Source of the DNA: DATKSG01 sp035531775
GTDB taxonomy: Bacteria > Actinomycetota > Acidimicrobiia > Acidimicrobiales > UBA8190
Length of the DNA: 12,875 nucleotides
Reading direction: 5' to 3'
Assembly: GCA_035531775.1 (NCBI GenBank)
Contig: DATKSG010000046.1
Coordinates: 1-12,875, forward strand
In this document: piece by piece, positions 6,625-12,875 of the stretch
Numbering within the stretch: the stretch's first letter is position 1
Layout of the letters: each line of letters opens with the position of its first letter
Position numbers and translations under genes: made by a program
The notes under the pieces: generated by a model
Databases searched by the model: none
Seen by the model: only the letters and a program-made list of their open reading frames with translations
Told to the model about the DNA's origin: nothing

Positions 6625-6861
6625 GTGAGTGACGCCACCTTCGACAAGTTCCGAGCCTGCGCGGTGGAGGTTTTGCAGGTGCCGGAGGACAAAGTGGTCC
6701 TCGAAGCCCGCTTCGGCGACGACCTCGACGCCGACAGCCTCGACCTGGTCGAATTGGTCATGGCCCTGGAGGAGGCCTTCGACATCACCGTCGAGGAGTC
6801 CGAGCTCGAGGGCATCGAGACCATCGGTCAGGCCTACCAGCTGGTCTCGGCCAAGCTCTGA
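6625..6861 (+). CDS. acpP: Acyl carrier protein
   Basis: This 78-residue acidic protein carries growing acyl chains on a 4'-phosphopantetheine arm. The attachment site is Ser38 in DADSLDLVELVMALEEAF, a classic FAS II carrier motif, preceded by the GDDL loop. Helix I (about 3-16, FDKFRACAVEVLQV), helix II (38-52) and the final helix (67-77) match the four-helix fold, and ITVEESELEGIETIG matches the loop and short helix III. It starts at GTG 6625 with AAAGGAG 7 nt upstream; the upstream ATG at 6620 runs into TGA after two codons in another frame. It lies 13 bp after fabG and 16 bp before fabF, within one apparent transcript. No phosphopantetheinyl transferase gene is in the window. Confidence 0.95.
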   Translation: MSDATFDKFRACAVEVLQVPEDKVVLEARFGDDLDADSLDLVELVMALEEAFDITVEESELEGIETIGQAYQLVSAKL

Positions 6862-6877
6862 GCAGCAGACAGACTCC

Positions 6878-8080
6878 GTGTTCCTGGGGACGACCTCGCA
6901 AGGGCCGGTGGCCGGCCGGCGGGTGGTGGTGACCGGCCTGGGCGTCGTCTCGTGCTGCGGCATCGGCCCCGATGCGTTCTGGGACGGCCTGCTGGCGCCG
7001 GCGCCCACCGGTGAGCGCCGGGTCGGCGACTTCGACCCTTCGACCTGGTTCGGCCCCAAAGAAGCGCGCCGGATGGACCGCTTCGCCCAGTTCTCGGTGG
7101 CCGCCGCCGACATGGCTCTGGGCGACGCCGGGGACCTGTCGGCCGACCCCGACCGGGCCGGTGTGGTCTTCGGCACCGGGGTGGGCGGGCTCGAGTCGCT
7201 CGAGGAACAGATCGCCGTCTACCTCGACAAGGGGGCGAGGCGCATCTCTCCCTTCCTCATCCCCATGATGATGCCCAACGCCGGCGCCGCCGCCGTCTCC
7301 ATGCGCGCCGGCTGGTACGGCCCGTGCGAAACCATCACCACCGCCTGCGCGGCGGGCACCCACGCCATCGCCGCCGCCGCCCGCCTGGTGGCCGCCGGCC
7401 GTTGTGATGTGGCCATCGGGGGCGGGGCGGAGGCGGCCATGACGCCGGTCGGGGTGGGTGCGTTCACCAACATGACGGCGCTGTCGAGCACCGGCCTCTC
7501 CCGGCCCTTCGACCGGCGCCGCGACGGCTTCATCGTGGCCGAGGGGGCCGGTGCCCTGGTGCTCGAGGAACTCGACCACGCCCGGCGTCGCGGGGCCCGG
7601 GTCTACGGCGAGCTGCTCGGCGCCGCCTCCACGGCCGACGCCCACCACATCACGGCCCCCGCTCCCGGTGGCAGCGGAGCGGCCGCCTGCATGGAGCTGG
7701 CCCTGGCCGATGCCGCTCTGGCCCCCTCCGACATCGGCCACATCAACGCCCACGGAACCTCGACCCCTTTGAACGACCTGGCCGAGGCCCAGGCCATCGC
7801 CAAGGTGTTCGGCACCCCCGGACCGCCGGTCACCTCCATCAAGGGCGTGACCGGGCATGCCCTGGGCGGGGCCGGGGCCATCGAGGCGGTGGCCGCCACC
7901 TTGAGCCTGGCTCGAGGACTCATCCCACCCACGGCCGGCTACGGGGAGCCCGATCCCGAGATCCCCCTCGACGTCGTCCACGGCCTGGCCCGCCCGTTCG
8001 AGCCGTCGCCGGTGCTGTCCAACTCCTTCGGCTTCGGCGGCCACAACGGCTGCCTGGTCATCGGCCCGCTGCGGGACTGA
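6878..8080 (+). CDS. fabF: 3-oxoacyl-ACP synthase II (beta-ketoacyl-ACP synthase)
   Basis: FabF condenses malonyl-ACP with acyl-ACP, lengthening the chain by two carbons. The product, 400 aa from GTG 6878, is a typical thiolase-fold elongating ketosynthase: RRVVVTGLGVVS near 14-25, nucleophile Cys157 in TACAAGTHA, His292 in NAHGTSTPLND, Lys322 in SIKGVTGHALGG, His327, and GFGGHN near 385-390. The Cys-His-His triad with NAHGTSTP separates it from FabH (Cys-His-Asn). It is slightly shorter than the usual 410-415 aa. The start is uncertain: neither GTG 6878 nor GTG 6908 has a strong Shine-Dalgarno sequence, and the second gives a 390-residue protein closer to the usual N-terminus. It follows acpP by 16 bp. 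Confidence 0.94.
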   Translation: MFLGTTSQGPVAGRRVVVTGLGVVSCCGIGPDAFWDGLLAPAPTGERRVGDFDPSTWFGPKEARRMDRFAQFSVAAADMALGDAGDLSADPDRAGVVFGTGVGGLESLEEQIAVYLDKGARRISPFLIPMMMPNAGAAAVSMRAGWYGPCETITTACAAGTHAIAAAARLVAAGRCDVAIGGGAEAAMTPVGVGAFTNMTALSSTGLSRPFDRRRDGFIVAEGAGALVLEELDHARRRGARVYGELLGAASTADAHHITAPAPGGSGAAACMELALADAALAPSDIGHINAHGTSTPLNDLAEAQAIAKVFGTPGPPVTSIKGVTGHALGGAGAIEAVAATLSLARGLIPPTAGYGEPDPEIPLDVVHGLARPFEPSPVLSNSFGFGGHNGCLVIGPLRD

Positions 8081-8094
8081 CGCATCAACACCCC

Positions 8095-9717
8095 ATGACG
8101 GGACCGCCATCGACGGCGTCGCCGGCGGACCTCGGCGTCGGAGCTTTCTCGTCCACACCCCCGTGGCTGGTGGACCCCGAGGCCATGTCGTGGCGCCTGG
8201 GCGTGGACGAGCTGCGGGCCCGGGTGGGGGCCGAAGCGCCGCACCTCACCCGCCGCCGGCGGTTGCCCCCAGGCCTGCGGGTGGTGCGGGTGGGGGCCCT
8301 GCTCGGGCGGGCCTTGGCCGGCTGGTACGTCACCGATCGACGACGGGGCACGTCGGTGTCGCGTTCGGGGCTGAGCCGACGCCTGCGCCGAGCTTTCGAG
8401 CGCCTCGGCCCCACCTACATCAAGCTCGGCCAGATCCTGTCCTCGGGAGAAGGCCTCTTCCCCGAGGAGCTGGTGCAGGAATTCAAGCTGTGCCGCGACC
8501 AGGTGCCGGCCGAGCCCTTCTCGTCGGTGCGACGCATCATCGAGGAGGACCTGGGACGCCCCTTGGAGGACCTCTTCCCGTCCTTCGACCCCGTGCCCCT
8601 GGCGGCGGCCTCCATCGCCCAGGTGCACGTGGCGCGCCTGGCCGGAGGCGAGACGGTGGTGGTGAAGGTGCAGCGCCCCTCGGTGGCCCGGCTGGTGCAC
8701 CACGACCTGGGGGCCATGAGCTGGATCGCCCCCCTCCTCGTGGGACGAATCCCGGTGGCTGCTCTGGCCAATCCCCCGGCTCTGGTCGAGCTCTTCGGTG
8801 AGACCATCGTGGAGGAGCTCGACTTCCGCCTGGAGGCCCAGAACATGCTGGACGTGGCCCGAGTGCTGGCCGACACCGGCCAGCGGGCCCTGGTGATCCC
8901 CCGGCCGCATCCCGACCTCGTGACCCGGCGGGTACTGGTCATGGAGCGCCTCGACGGCTTCGCCTGGGGCGACGTGGACGCCATGCGCGAGGCAGGGGTG
9001 GACACCGCCGCCGTGCTGCACGCCGCCATGATCGCCTTCCTAGAGGGCGCGCTCCTCTACGGCGTGTTCCACGGGGACCTGCACGGCGGCAACCTTTTCG
9101 TCCGGCCCGACGGCCGCGTGGCCCTGCTCGACTTCGGCATCACCGGCCGCCTGGACGACGCCCAGCGCCTGGCTCTGCTGCGCCTCATCCTGGCCGGCTC
9201 GGCCAACGACATCCCGGGCCAGATCGCCGCCATGCGCGACCTGGGGGCGCTGCCGGCGGGCACCGACATCGCCGCCGTGATCCGAGACCTCGGGCTCGAT
9301 CGCCCTCCCATCGACCCCACCACGTTGAGCGCCGAGGAGCTCACCGCCGAGATCCGCGACGTGACCAAGGCGTTGCTCGGCTACGGGGCGCGGATGCCCA
9401 AGGAGCTGATGCTCTACGTGAAGGACATGCTCTTCCTCGACGGGGCGCTGGCCATAATGGCGCCCGACGTGGACATGATCAGCGAGATCGTGACCATCGT
9501 GATGCACTTCCACGAGCACCACGGGGCGCGCATCGCCAGCGACATGGGAATGGACCAGCGCGACATGCCGGCCATCGACTTGGACGGGATCCGCGCCTCG
9601 TTCGGGGTCACCGAGCCGGTGGACCAGTTGACCTACCGCGAGCTGCAGGAGCGGCGCGAGCTGATCCGGCGCCGGCTCGAGGCCCACGGGAAGAGCCGGC
9701 GCCGGCGGCGGCGCTGA
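8095..9717 (+). CDS. AarF/UbiB/ABC1 family atypical kinase-like protein
   Basis: Members of this family are atypical protein-kinase-like ATPases, best known for supporting quinone biosynthesis (UbiB, COQ8); the role in actinobacteria is not established. In 540 residues I see the KxGQ motif as IKLGQILSS (109-117), the Ala-rich nucleotide loop LAAASIAQVH (169-178), Lys191 in VVVKVQRP, EELDFRLEAQNM (240-251), HGDLHGGNLF (326-335) and DFG (346-348). The segment after KxGQ reads GEGLFPEEL where bacterial UbiB usually has an R-x-D before its FP. I see no strong pair of C-terminal membrane helices; the protein ends in a run of Arg. The ATG at 8095 lacks a Shine-Dalgarno sequence, and ATG 8185 is a possible later start. 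It lies 14 bp after fabF, suggesting cotranscription, and its last 110 bp overlap the convergent membrane protein gene. Confidence 0.88.
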   Translation: MTGPPSTASPADLGVGAFSSTPPWLVDPEAMSWRLGVDELRARVGAEAPHLTRRRRLPPGLRVVRVGALLGRALAGWYVTDRRRGTSVSRSGLSRRLRRAFERLGPTYIKLGQILSSGEGLFPEELVQEFKLCRDQVPAEPFSSVRRIIEEDLGRPLEDLFPSFDPVPLAAASIAQVHVARLAGGETVVVKVQRPSVARLVHHDLGAMSWIAPLLVGRIPVAALANPPALVELFGETIVEELDFRLEAQNMLDVARVLADTGQRALVIPRPHPDLVTRRVLVMERLDGFAWGDVDAMREAGVDTAAVLHAAMIAFLEGALLYGVFHGDLHGGNLFVRPDGRVALLDFGITGRLDDAQRLALLRLILAGSANDIPGQIAAMRDLGALPAGTDIAAVIRDLGLDRPPIDPTTLSAEELTAEIRDVTKALLGYGARMPKELMLYVKDMLFLDGALAIMAPDVDMISEIVTIVMHFHEHHGARIASDMGMDQRDMPAIDLDGIRASFGVTEPVDQLTYRELQERRELIRRRLEAHGKSRRRRRR

Positions 9718-11392
9718 GTAACGGCGCTCTCCAAACCACGCCTGAGGTGTCGCGCTCGGCGGGCGGCCCCAGAGCCTCGGTGAGCAAGGCGGCGGCCAGC
9801 GGCCCCCCCGACGCGTGCAGCTCCACCACCACGGCGGCGGCCCGGTGGTCCCAGGCGTGGCCGGCCACGGCCGCCACCAGTGAGGGGGCGAACGGGGCTC
9901 GGGCCCGCCCGAGAGCGAAGGCGGCGAAGATCTCGTCCATGACATCGTCGGGCGGGCGGATGGTGGCCCGTCCGTCGGGTCCGGGCACGATGGCGTAGCC
10001 ATCGACGGTGGCATAAGCCATGGACGCCTCGGCCTGCCACACGAGCTCGTCGCCCAGGTCGGACTGGGCCGGCGGGTACTCACGCACCACGGCGCCCGGG
10101 GGCAGGCTGCGCACAGCAGCGCTGCGCCACACGGTGGGCTCGGAGAGCGACCTCGTCGGATACGGCCACGGGGGCACCAGGGCCAGGGGCCCGACGGCCA
10201 CCACGGCCAGGGCCAGGGCCCGGGCCCGGTGTTCCCGGCCCGGCCCGACGGCGCCCTCCACCGTGGCCCTGTGCACGGTGTCGAGCACCACGGCCAGGAC
10301 CACGGCGGCGAAGAGGTCCACGAAGGCCCCGAAACGGCTGGCGGCCACCGAGTCGAGTAGCGGCAGGTGCAGCAGCGGCCACCACAGCGCCATGACGGCG
10401 GCGGCCAGGGCCAGCGCGCCGGCCAAGGCCACCGGTGGGCGCCGGCGCAATGCCACGGCGCCGGCCACGACGATGACCAACAAGGTCGGGCCCACGTAGT
10501 CGCCGTTGCCACCAGTGAGGAATGTCACTCCGGCCAATTGCCCGTGAGGGACCACGAAAGAGGACAGTGAGGCGGCGAACCGGGCCATGTCTCCCCACAC
10601 CGCACCGGTGAAGTGACGGGGGCCGTCCAAGTACCACCAAGTCGGGTAGGCGAGCACCACACTCGAGATGGCCACGGCCCAGCCGAGCGCCCGTCCGGCG
10701 TAGGCAGCCCGGGGCCTCATCCACCGAGGGGCGCCCACCACCACGGCGGCCAGGCCCACCACCACCATGACGACGGTGAGGGCCAGCATCTCGACCGACA
10801 CGAAGAACTCGGCCACCACCAGTGCGCCGACCATCGCACCGGCCGCCCAGGCCGGACGCCGTTGGCGCACCAGCACCTCGTCCAACGCCAGGAGCAGCAA
10901 GGGGGGCACCACCAACAACGTCAGGTTCAGGTGCCCGAAGCGCAGGTCGGTGGCCACGAAGGGCCCGAAGCCGTAGACCAGGCCGGCCACCCACGCCGAG
11001 GGAGCCCACCGCACGTAACGGCGGGCGACGGCGAAGGCGCCCAGCGCGTCGAGCACGGGCGCCAAGGTCACGGCCACGTTGAAGGACAGCACCGGGCCGA
11101 AGAGGGCGGTGACCGGCCAGAGCACCAGGGACGGCAACACGAACGACGTGTTGGCCAGCACGTTGACACCGGCCGGGGCGAACATGGCCCGGGTGCGCAG
11201 GGGGTCGAGGCCGTGGGCTAGCGCGTGCGGGACCCAGGCCAGCCACCAGACGTCCTGGGCCGGGTCGAGCGATCCCGAGGCCAAGGTGGACGACGGTCCG
11301 CCGGTCCATGCGTGCTGCCAAAGCACCGCGGCCAGGACCAGGTAGAGGGCGCCGGCCTTCAGGGTGGCGTGGGCATCGTCGCCGTGGGTCAC
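9608..11392 (-). CDS. Polytopic membrane protein, GT-C glycosyltransferase-like
   Basis: The 594-residue product has roughly ten hydrophobic helices between residues 10 and 410, then a soluble tail. The first periplasmic loop has the pattern of a family common in actinobacteria: SLDPAQDVWWLAW (41-53), PHALAHGLDPLRT, MFAPAGVNVLANTS (70-83), then GHLNL (153-157) and PPLLLLALDEVLVRQRR (163-179). The early Asp residues (43, 47) suit a GT-C lipid-phosphosugar transferase, but I cannot name donor or acceptor. The tail (about 430-560) may be an extracytoplasmic domain, and the final 35 residues are low-complexity Ala/Gly/Arg/Ser, encoded opposite the end of the kinase-like gene. The GTG start at 11392 lacks a Shine-Dalgarno sequence; TAAACA 6 nt upstream hints at a leaderless mRNA. 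Confidence 0.8.
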   Translation of the reverse strand: MTHGDDAHATLKAGALYLVLAAVLWQHAWTGGPSSTLASGSLDPAQDVWWLAWVPHALAHGLDPLRTRAMFAPAGVNVLANTSFVLPSLVLWPVTALFGPVLSFNVAVTLAPVLDALGAFAVARRYVRWAPSAWVAGLVYGFGPFVATDLRFGHLNLTLLVVPPLLLLALDEVLVRQRRPAWAAGAMVGALVVAEFFVSVEMLALTVVMVVVGLAAVVVGAPRWMRPRAAYAGRALGWAVAISSVVLAYPTWWYLDGPRHFTGAVWGDMARFAASLSSFVVPHGQLAGVTFLTGGNGDYVGPTLLVIVVAGAVALRRRPPVALAGALALAAAVMALWWPLLHLPLLDSVAASRFGAFVDLFAAVVLAVVLDTVHRATVEGAVGPGREHRARALALAVVAVGPLALVPPWPYPTRSLSEPTVWRSAAVRSLPPGAVVREYPPAQSDLGDELVWQAEASMAYATVDGYAIVPGPDGRATIRPPDDVMDEIFAAFALGRARAPFAPSLVAAVAGHAWDHRAAAVVVELHASGGPLAAALLTEALGPPAERDTSGVVWRAPLLSAAAGAGSSRGPRAGAGSARAAPAARGRSTGPPAR

Positions 11393-11436
11393 CGGCTCTG
11401 TTTACCGGAGCCGCGCCACCTTCACCGTCCGAGCGC

Positions 11437-11468
11437 ACCGGGGGCCGAGTCCGAGCTCGGCCCCCGGT
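11437..11468 (-). terminator. Perfect 13-bp hairpin after the exported-protein gene
   Basis: ACCGGGGGCCGAG (11437-11449) is exactly complementary to CTCGGCCCCCGGT (11456-11468), with a 6-nt loop TCCGAG. It begins 9 nt after the stop of the gene ending at 11478 and lies before the start of the gene at 11392. No T-tract follows on either side, so if it ends transcription it does so as a U-less hairpin, a type proposed for actinobacteria. It is the strongest inverted repeat I found in the window. Confidence 0.6.
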
Positions 11469-11477
11469 GGCCCGGTA

Positions 11478-12116
11478 TTACGCCGACGAGGTGGCAGAGG
11501 ACGTGGACGAGCTGCTGCTCGACCCCGAAGCGCTCGGCGCGGCGGGCATCCAGCTCCTGCCGTTGGCCTGCAGCACCGTGCTGTCCTCGACCCGCTTGGC
11601 GGTGGACGTCGCGTTGGCCACGACAGCGAGGACGTGGACGGTGTCGCCCTTGGCAATGCTCGACACGCCGGTCTCACCGCCGTCGACCGAGGTGCCCGAG
11701 TCGATGACGTAGGTGAGCGCTGTGCCATCGGCGCTCGCCACCGTCATGGACCACGTGCTGCCCGAGGTGTCGGCGATGGAGCTCACCGTGCCGGTCTGCT
11801 CCTGGAGGTTCTCGTACGCACCGCTCGGGCCGGTGACGGTGAACTCACCGTGGAGTACCCCTCGGCCACCGAAGCCGCCACCCCCGGGACCCCCGGGATC
11901 CAGTCCCCGCCCACCGGGCCCCGGCGCCGTGGCGGGCGCGGACGACCCCGACGGCGCCGTGGTCGAGTTGGAGCTCGGGGCGGTGGCCGCCGCCGCCAGG
12001 GCGGCGGCTCCGACAGCCGCCCCGGCCACTGCTCCCAACCCCACGGCCACCTTGGTGATCCTTCGCTGTTTCGGCCGGGCCATCGGGGTCCCGCTCGGCT
12101 TTATGTCGTCTTCCAT
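11478..12116 (-). CDS. Membrane-anchored exported protein with DUF5666-like domain
   Basis: The 212-residue product has a basic N-terminus (ARPKQRRITK, 13-22), one hydrophobic Ala/Gly/Val segment (about 23-44) that acts as an anchor or uncleaved signal, and a low-complexity Ser/Thr/Pro/Gly linker (about 45-90) with a GGPGGGGFGG stretch. A compact beta-rich domain follows (about 90-182): GEFTVTGPSG, QEQTGTVSSIADTSGSTWSM, TYVIDSGTSVDGG, IAKGDTVHVLAVV, TAKRVED. This repeats the pattern of DUF5666-type domains, whose role is unknown. The C-terminus is Ser-rich. ATG at 12116 has a strong AGGAGG 7 nt upstream. A GC hairpin (12140-12155) lies in the likely 5' leader, and TACGGT (12170-12165) is a weak -10. 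Divergent from the gene at 12267. Confidence 0.75.
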   Translation of the reverse strand: MEDDIKPSGTPMARPKQRRITKVAVGLGAVAGAAVGAAALAAAATAPSSNSTTAPSGSSAPATAPGPGGRGLDPGGPGGGGFGGRGVLHGEFTVTGPSGAYENLQEQTGTVSSIADTSGSTWSMTVASADGTALTYVIDSGTSVDGGETGVSSIAKGDTVHVLAVVANATSTAKRVEDSTVLQANGRSWMPAAPSASGSSSSSSTSSATSSA

Positions 12117-12139
12117 GTCACGTCCTCCTGGTGGTGGGT

Positions 12140-12155
12140 CCCCCGCCATCGGGGG
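12140..12155 (-). other. Short GC hairpin in the leader of the exported-protein gene
   Basis: CCCCCG and CGGGGG pair around a 4-nt CCAT loop, about 24 nt upstream of the ATG at 12116 and just before its AGGAGG. It lies in the 150-bp divergent region 12117-12266, which otherwise holds only weak promoter-like boxes. A role in limiting ribosome access is possible but not shown. Confidence 0.3.
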
Positions 12156-12251
12156 CTGATGGTCACCGTAAGGAACCGGACTGTGGCGGCCCTGTGGCTG
12201 GCTGAGTGAGCCCTGTGGGATGCGCTGCACCCCGGGCCGACCCCTGGCCCG

Positions 12252-12257
12252 TATAGT
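12252..12257 (+). promoter_or_regulatory. Candidate -10 box for the right-edge membrane protein (leaderless)
   Basis: TATAGT is a near-consensus -10 and stands out in very GC-rich DNA. It ends 9 nt before the ATG at 12267, so transcription would begin at or within about 3 nt of the start codon. There is no Shine-Dalgarno sequence in the gap (GCCGAGCCG) and no evident -35. Confidence 0.5.
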
Positions 12258-12266
12258 GCCGAGCCG

Positions 12267-12875
12267 ATGCCCGTCGTCGGTTTGTACGCGCTGACGATCG
12301 CCGGAGTGCTCGTCGCCGTGTTCGCCCCGCTCGAGCTCGGCTTCGGGGCCGTGCTGGCCGCTTGGATGCTCATCCCGGCCGGCCTGATCCTGCCCGTCCT
12401 CCATGTGATCTCGTCGGTCGACCGCATCGTGCTGGTGGCCTTCGCCCTCCGCCTCATACTGCGATCGGGCCGGGCGGGCGAACCGCGCCATGGCGCCTAC
12501 CGTCTCACCCCCATCCACGGGGCTCTGGCTGTGTTCGTGGTGGTGGCTCTCGTCAACGGTGTGGTGCTGGTCCCCGGCTCTCTGCACCTGAACCTCATCC
12601 AATGGTTGTCGGTGGTCGATGTGGCCGTGCTCTTCGTTGTGGCGTTGGCCGTGCTCCGAACGCTGGGCCCGTGGCGTGTGCTGCGCCCGGTGGTGGTGGT
12701 GGTGAGCGTGGCCGTGTTCATCGCCATCCTCGAGCGGGCGGTGGGCGCCGGGTGGGCCAACTACCTGTCAGAGCACGTGCCGGCCGCCTATCGATCGTCG
12801 TTCGTCTTCGACCTGGGTCAGCGCGGCGGGGCTTTCCGGTCCCAGGCCGCCTCCGAGTTCGCCCTGGAACTCGGG
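12267..12875 (+). CDS. Polytopic membrane protein, possibly O-antigen-ligase-like (cut by window edge)
   Basis: An open frame of 203 codons runs from ATG 12267 off the right edge without a stop. The product opens with closely spaced hydrophobic helices: about residues 2-20, 24-50, 53-70, 90-110, 118-140 and 145-160. Cytoplasmic-type loops are Arg-rich (RLILRSGRAGEPRHG near 69-83; RTLGPWRVLRP near 133-143). After the last helix comes FDLGQRGGAFRSQAASEFA, similar in layout to the R-x-G-x-F-x-(S/N)-P-x-x-x-A segment of Wzy/WaaL O-antigen polymerases and ligases. That similarity is suggestive only, and the catalytic part lies outside the window. The start is supported by a TATAGT box 9 nt upstream. 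Its neighbours, a GT-C-like protein and an exported protein, fit an envelope polysaccharide setting. Confidence 0.7.
   Translation, partial: MPVVGLYALTIAGVLVAVFAPLELGFGAVLAAWMLIPAGLILPVLHVISSVDRIVLVAFALRLILRSGRAGEPRHGAYRLTPIHGALAVFVVVALVNGVVLVPGSLHLNLIQWLSVVDVAVLFVVALAVLRTLGPWRVLRPVVVVVSVAVFIAILERAVGAGWANYLSEHVPAAYRSSFVFDLGQRGGAFRSQAASEFALELG

Noticed and set aside
11364..12209. Plus-strand open frame of 281 codons opposite the exported protein
   Set aside because: The minus-strand gene has a strong Shine-Dalgarno sequence, membrane anchor and a beta-domain pattern; the plus-strand translation is Arg/Gly/Pro filler.
12690..12705. GTG triplet run resembling a microsatellite
   Set aside because: It encodes consecutive valines in a membrane helix of the right-edge gene, which explains it.

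Overview
This is a GC-rich bacterial chromosome segment, best explained as an actinobacterium; the Acidimicrobiia are plausible, but no marker here fixes the class. The evidence is the GC-biased codon use with many GTG starts, an ANTAR response regulator of the PdtaR type next to polA and rpsA (an order also known from mycobacteria), and a Pol I with a decayed 3'-5' exonuclease domain and a tyrosine in the O-helix. Nothing looks mobile: I see no transposase, integrase, CRISPR array or phage gene. Most of the window is core housekeeping DNA, and I did not find a convincing new multi-gene system.

Left third, minus strand (read right to left): a tRNA-Leu(CAA), a 97-residue coiled-coil-like protein with a possible leaderless start, a PdtaR-like receiver-ANTAR regulator, DNA polymerase I, and the first 133 codons of ribosomal protein S1, which runs off the left edge. 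Regulator and polymerase appear translationally coupled. The polymerase reading frame has no ATG, GTG or TTG in the right place and seems to start at CTG within a CTGA overlap.

Middle, plus strand: a compact type II fatty acid synthesis cluster, fabD-fabG-acpP-fabF, followed 14 bp later by an AarF/UbiB/ABC1-type kinase-like gene. FabD makes malonyl-ACP on the carrier protein AcpP, FabF condenses it with acyl chains, and FabG reduces the 3-ketoacyl product. FabD carries about 90 extra C-terminal residues resembling a biotinyl/lipoyl domain without the modifiable lysine. No fabH is present; fabG sits where many actinobacteria have fabH. A 12-bp perfect palindrome overlaps a possible -10 box upstream of fabD.

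Right third: a large polytopic membrane protein of GT-C-like type (minus), whose end overlaps the end of the kinase-like gene tail to tail by 110 bp; a membrane-anchored, Ser/Gly/Pro-rich exported protein with a DUF5666-like beta domain (minus), followed by a perfect 13-bp hairpin; and, divergently, the start of an O-antigen-ligase-like membrane protein (plus) that runs off the right edge. This part looks like cell-envelope or polysaccharide functions. No gap between genes exceeds 300 bases.
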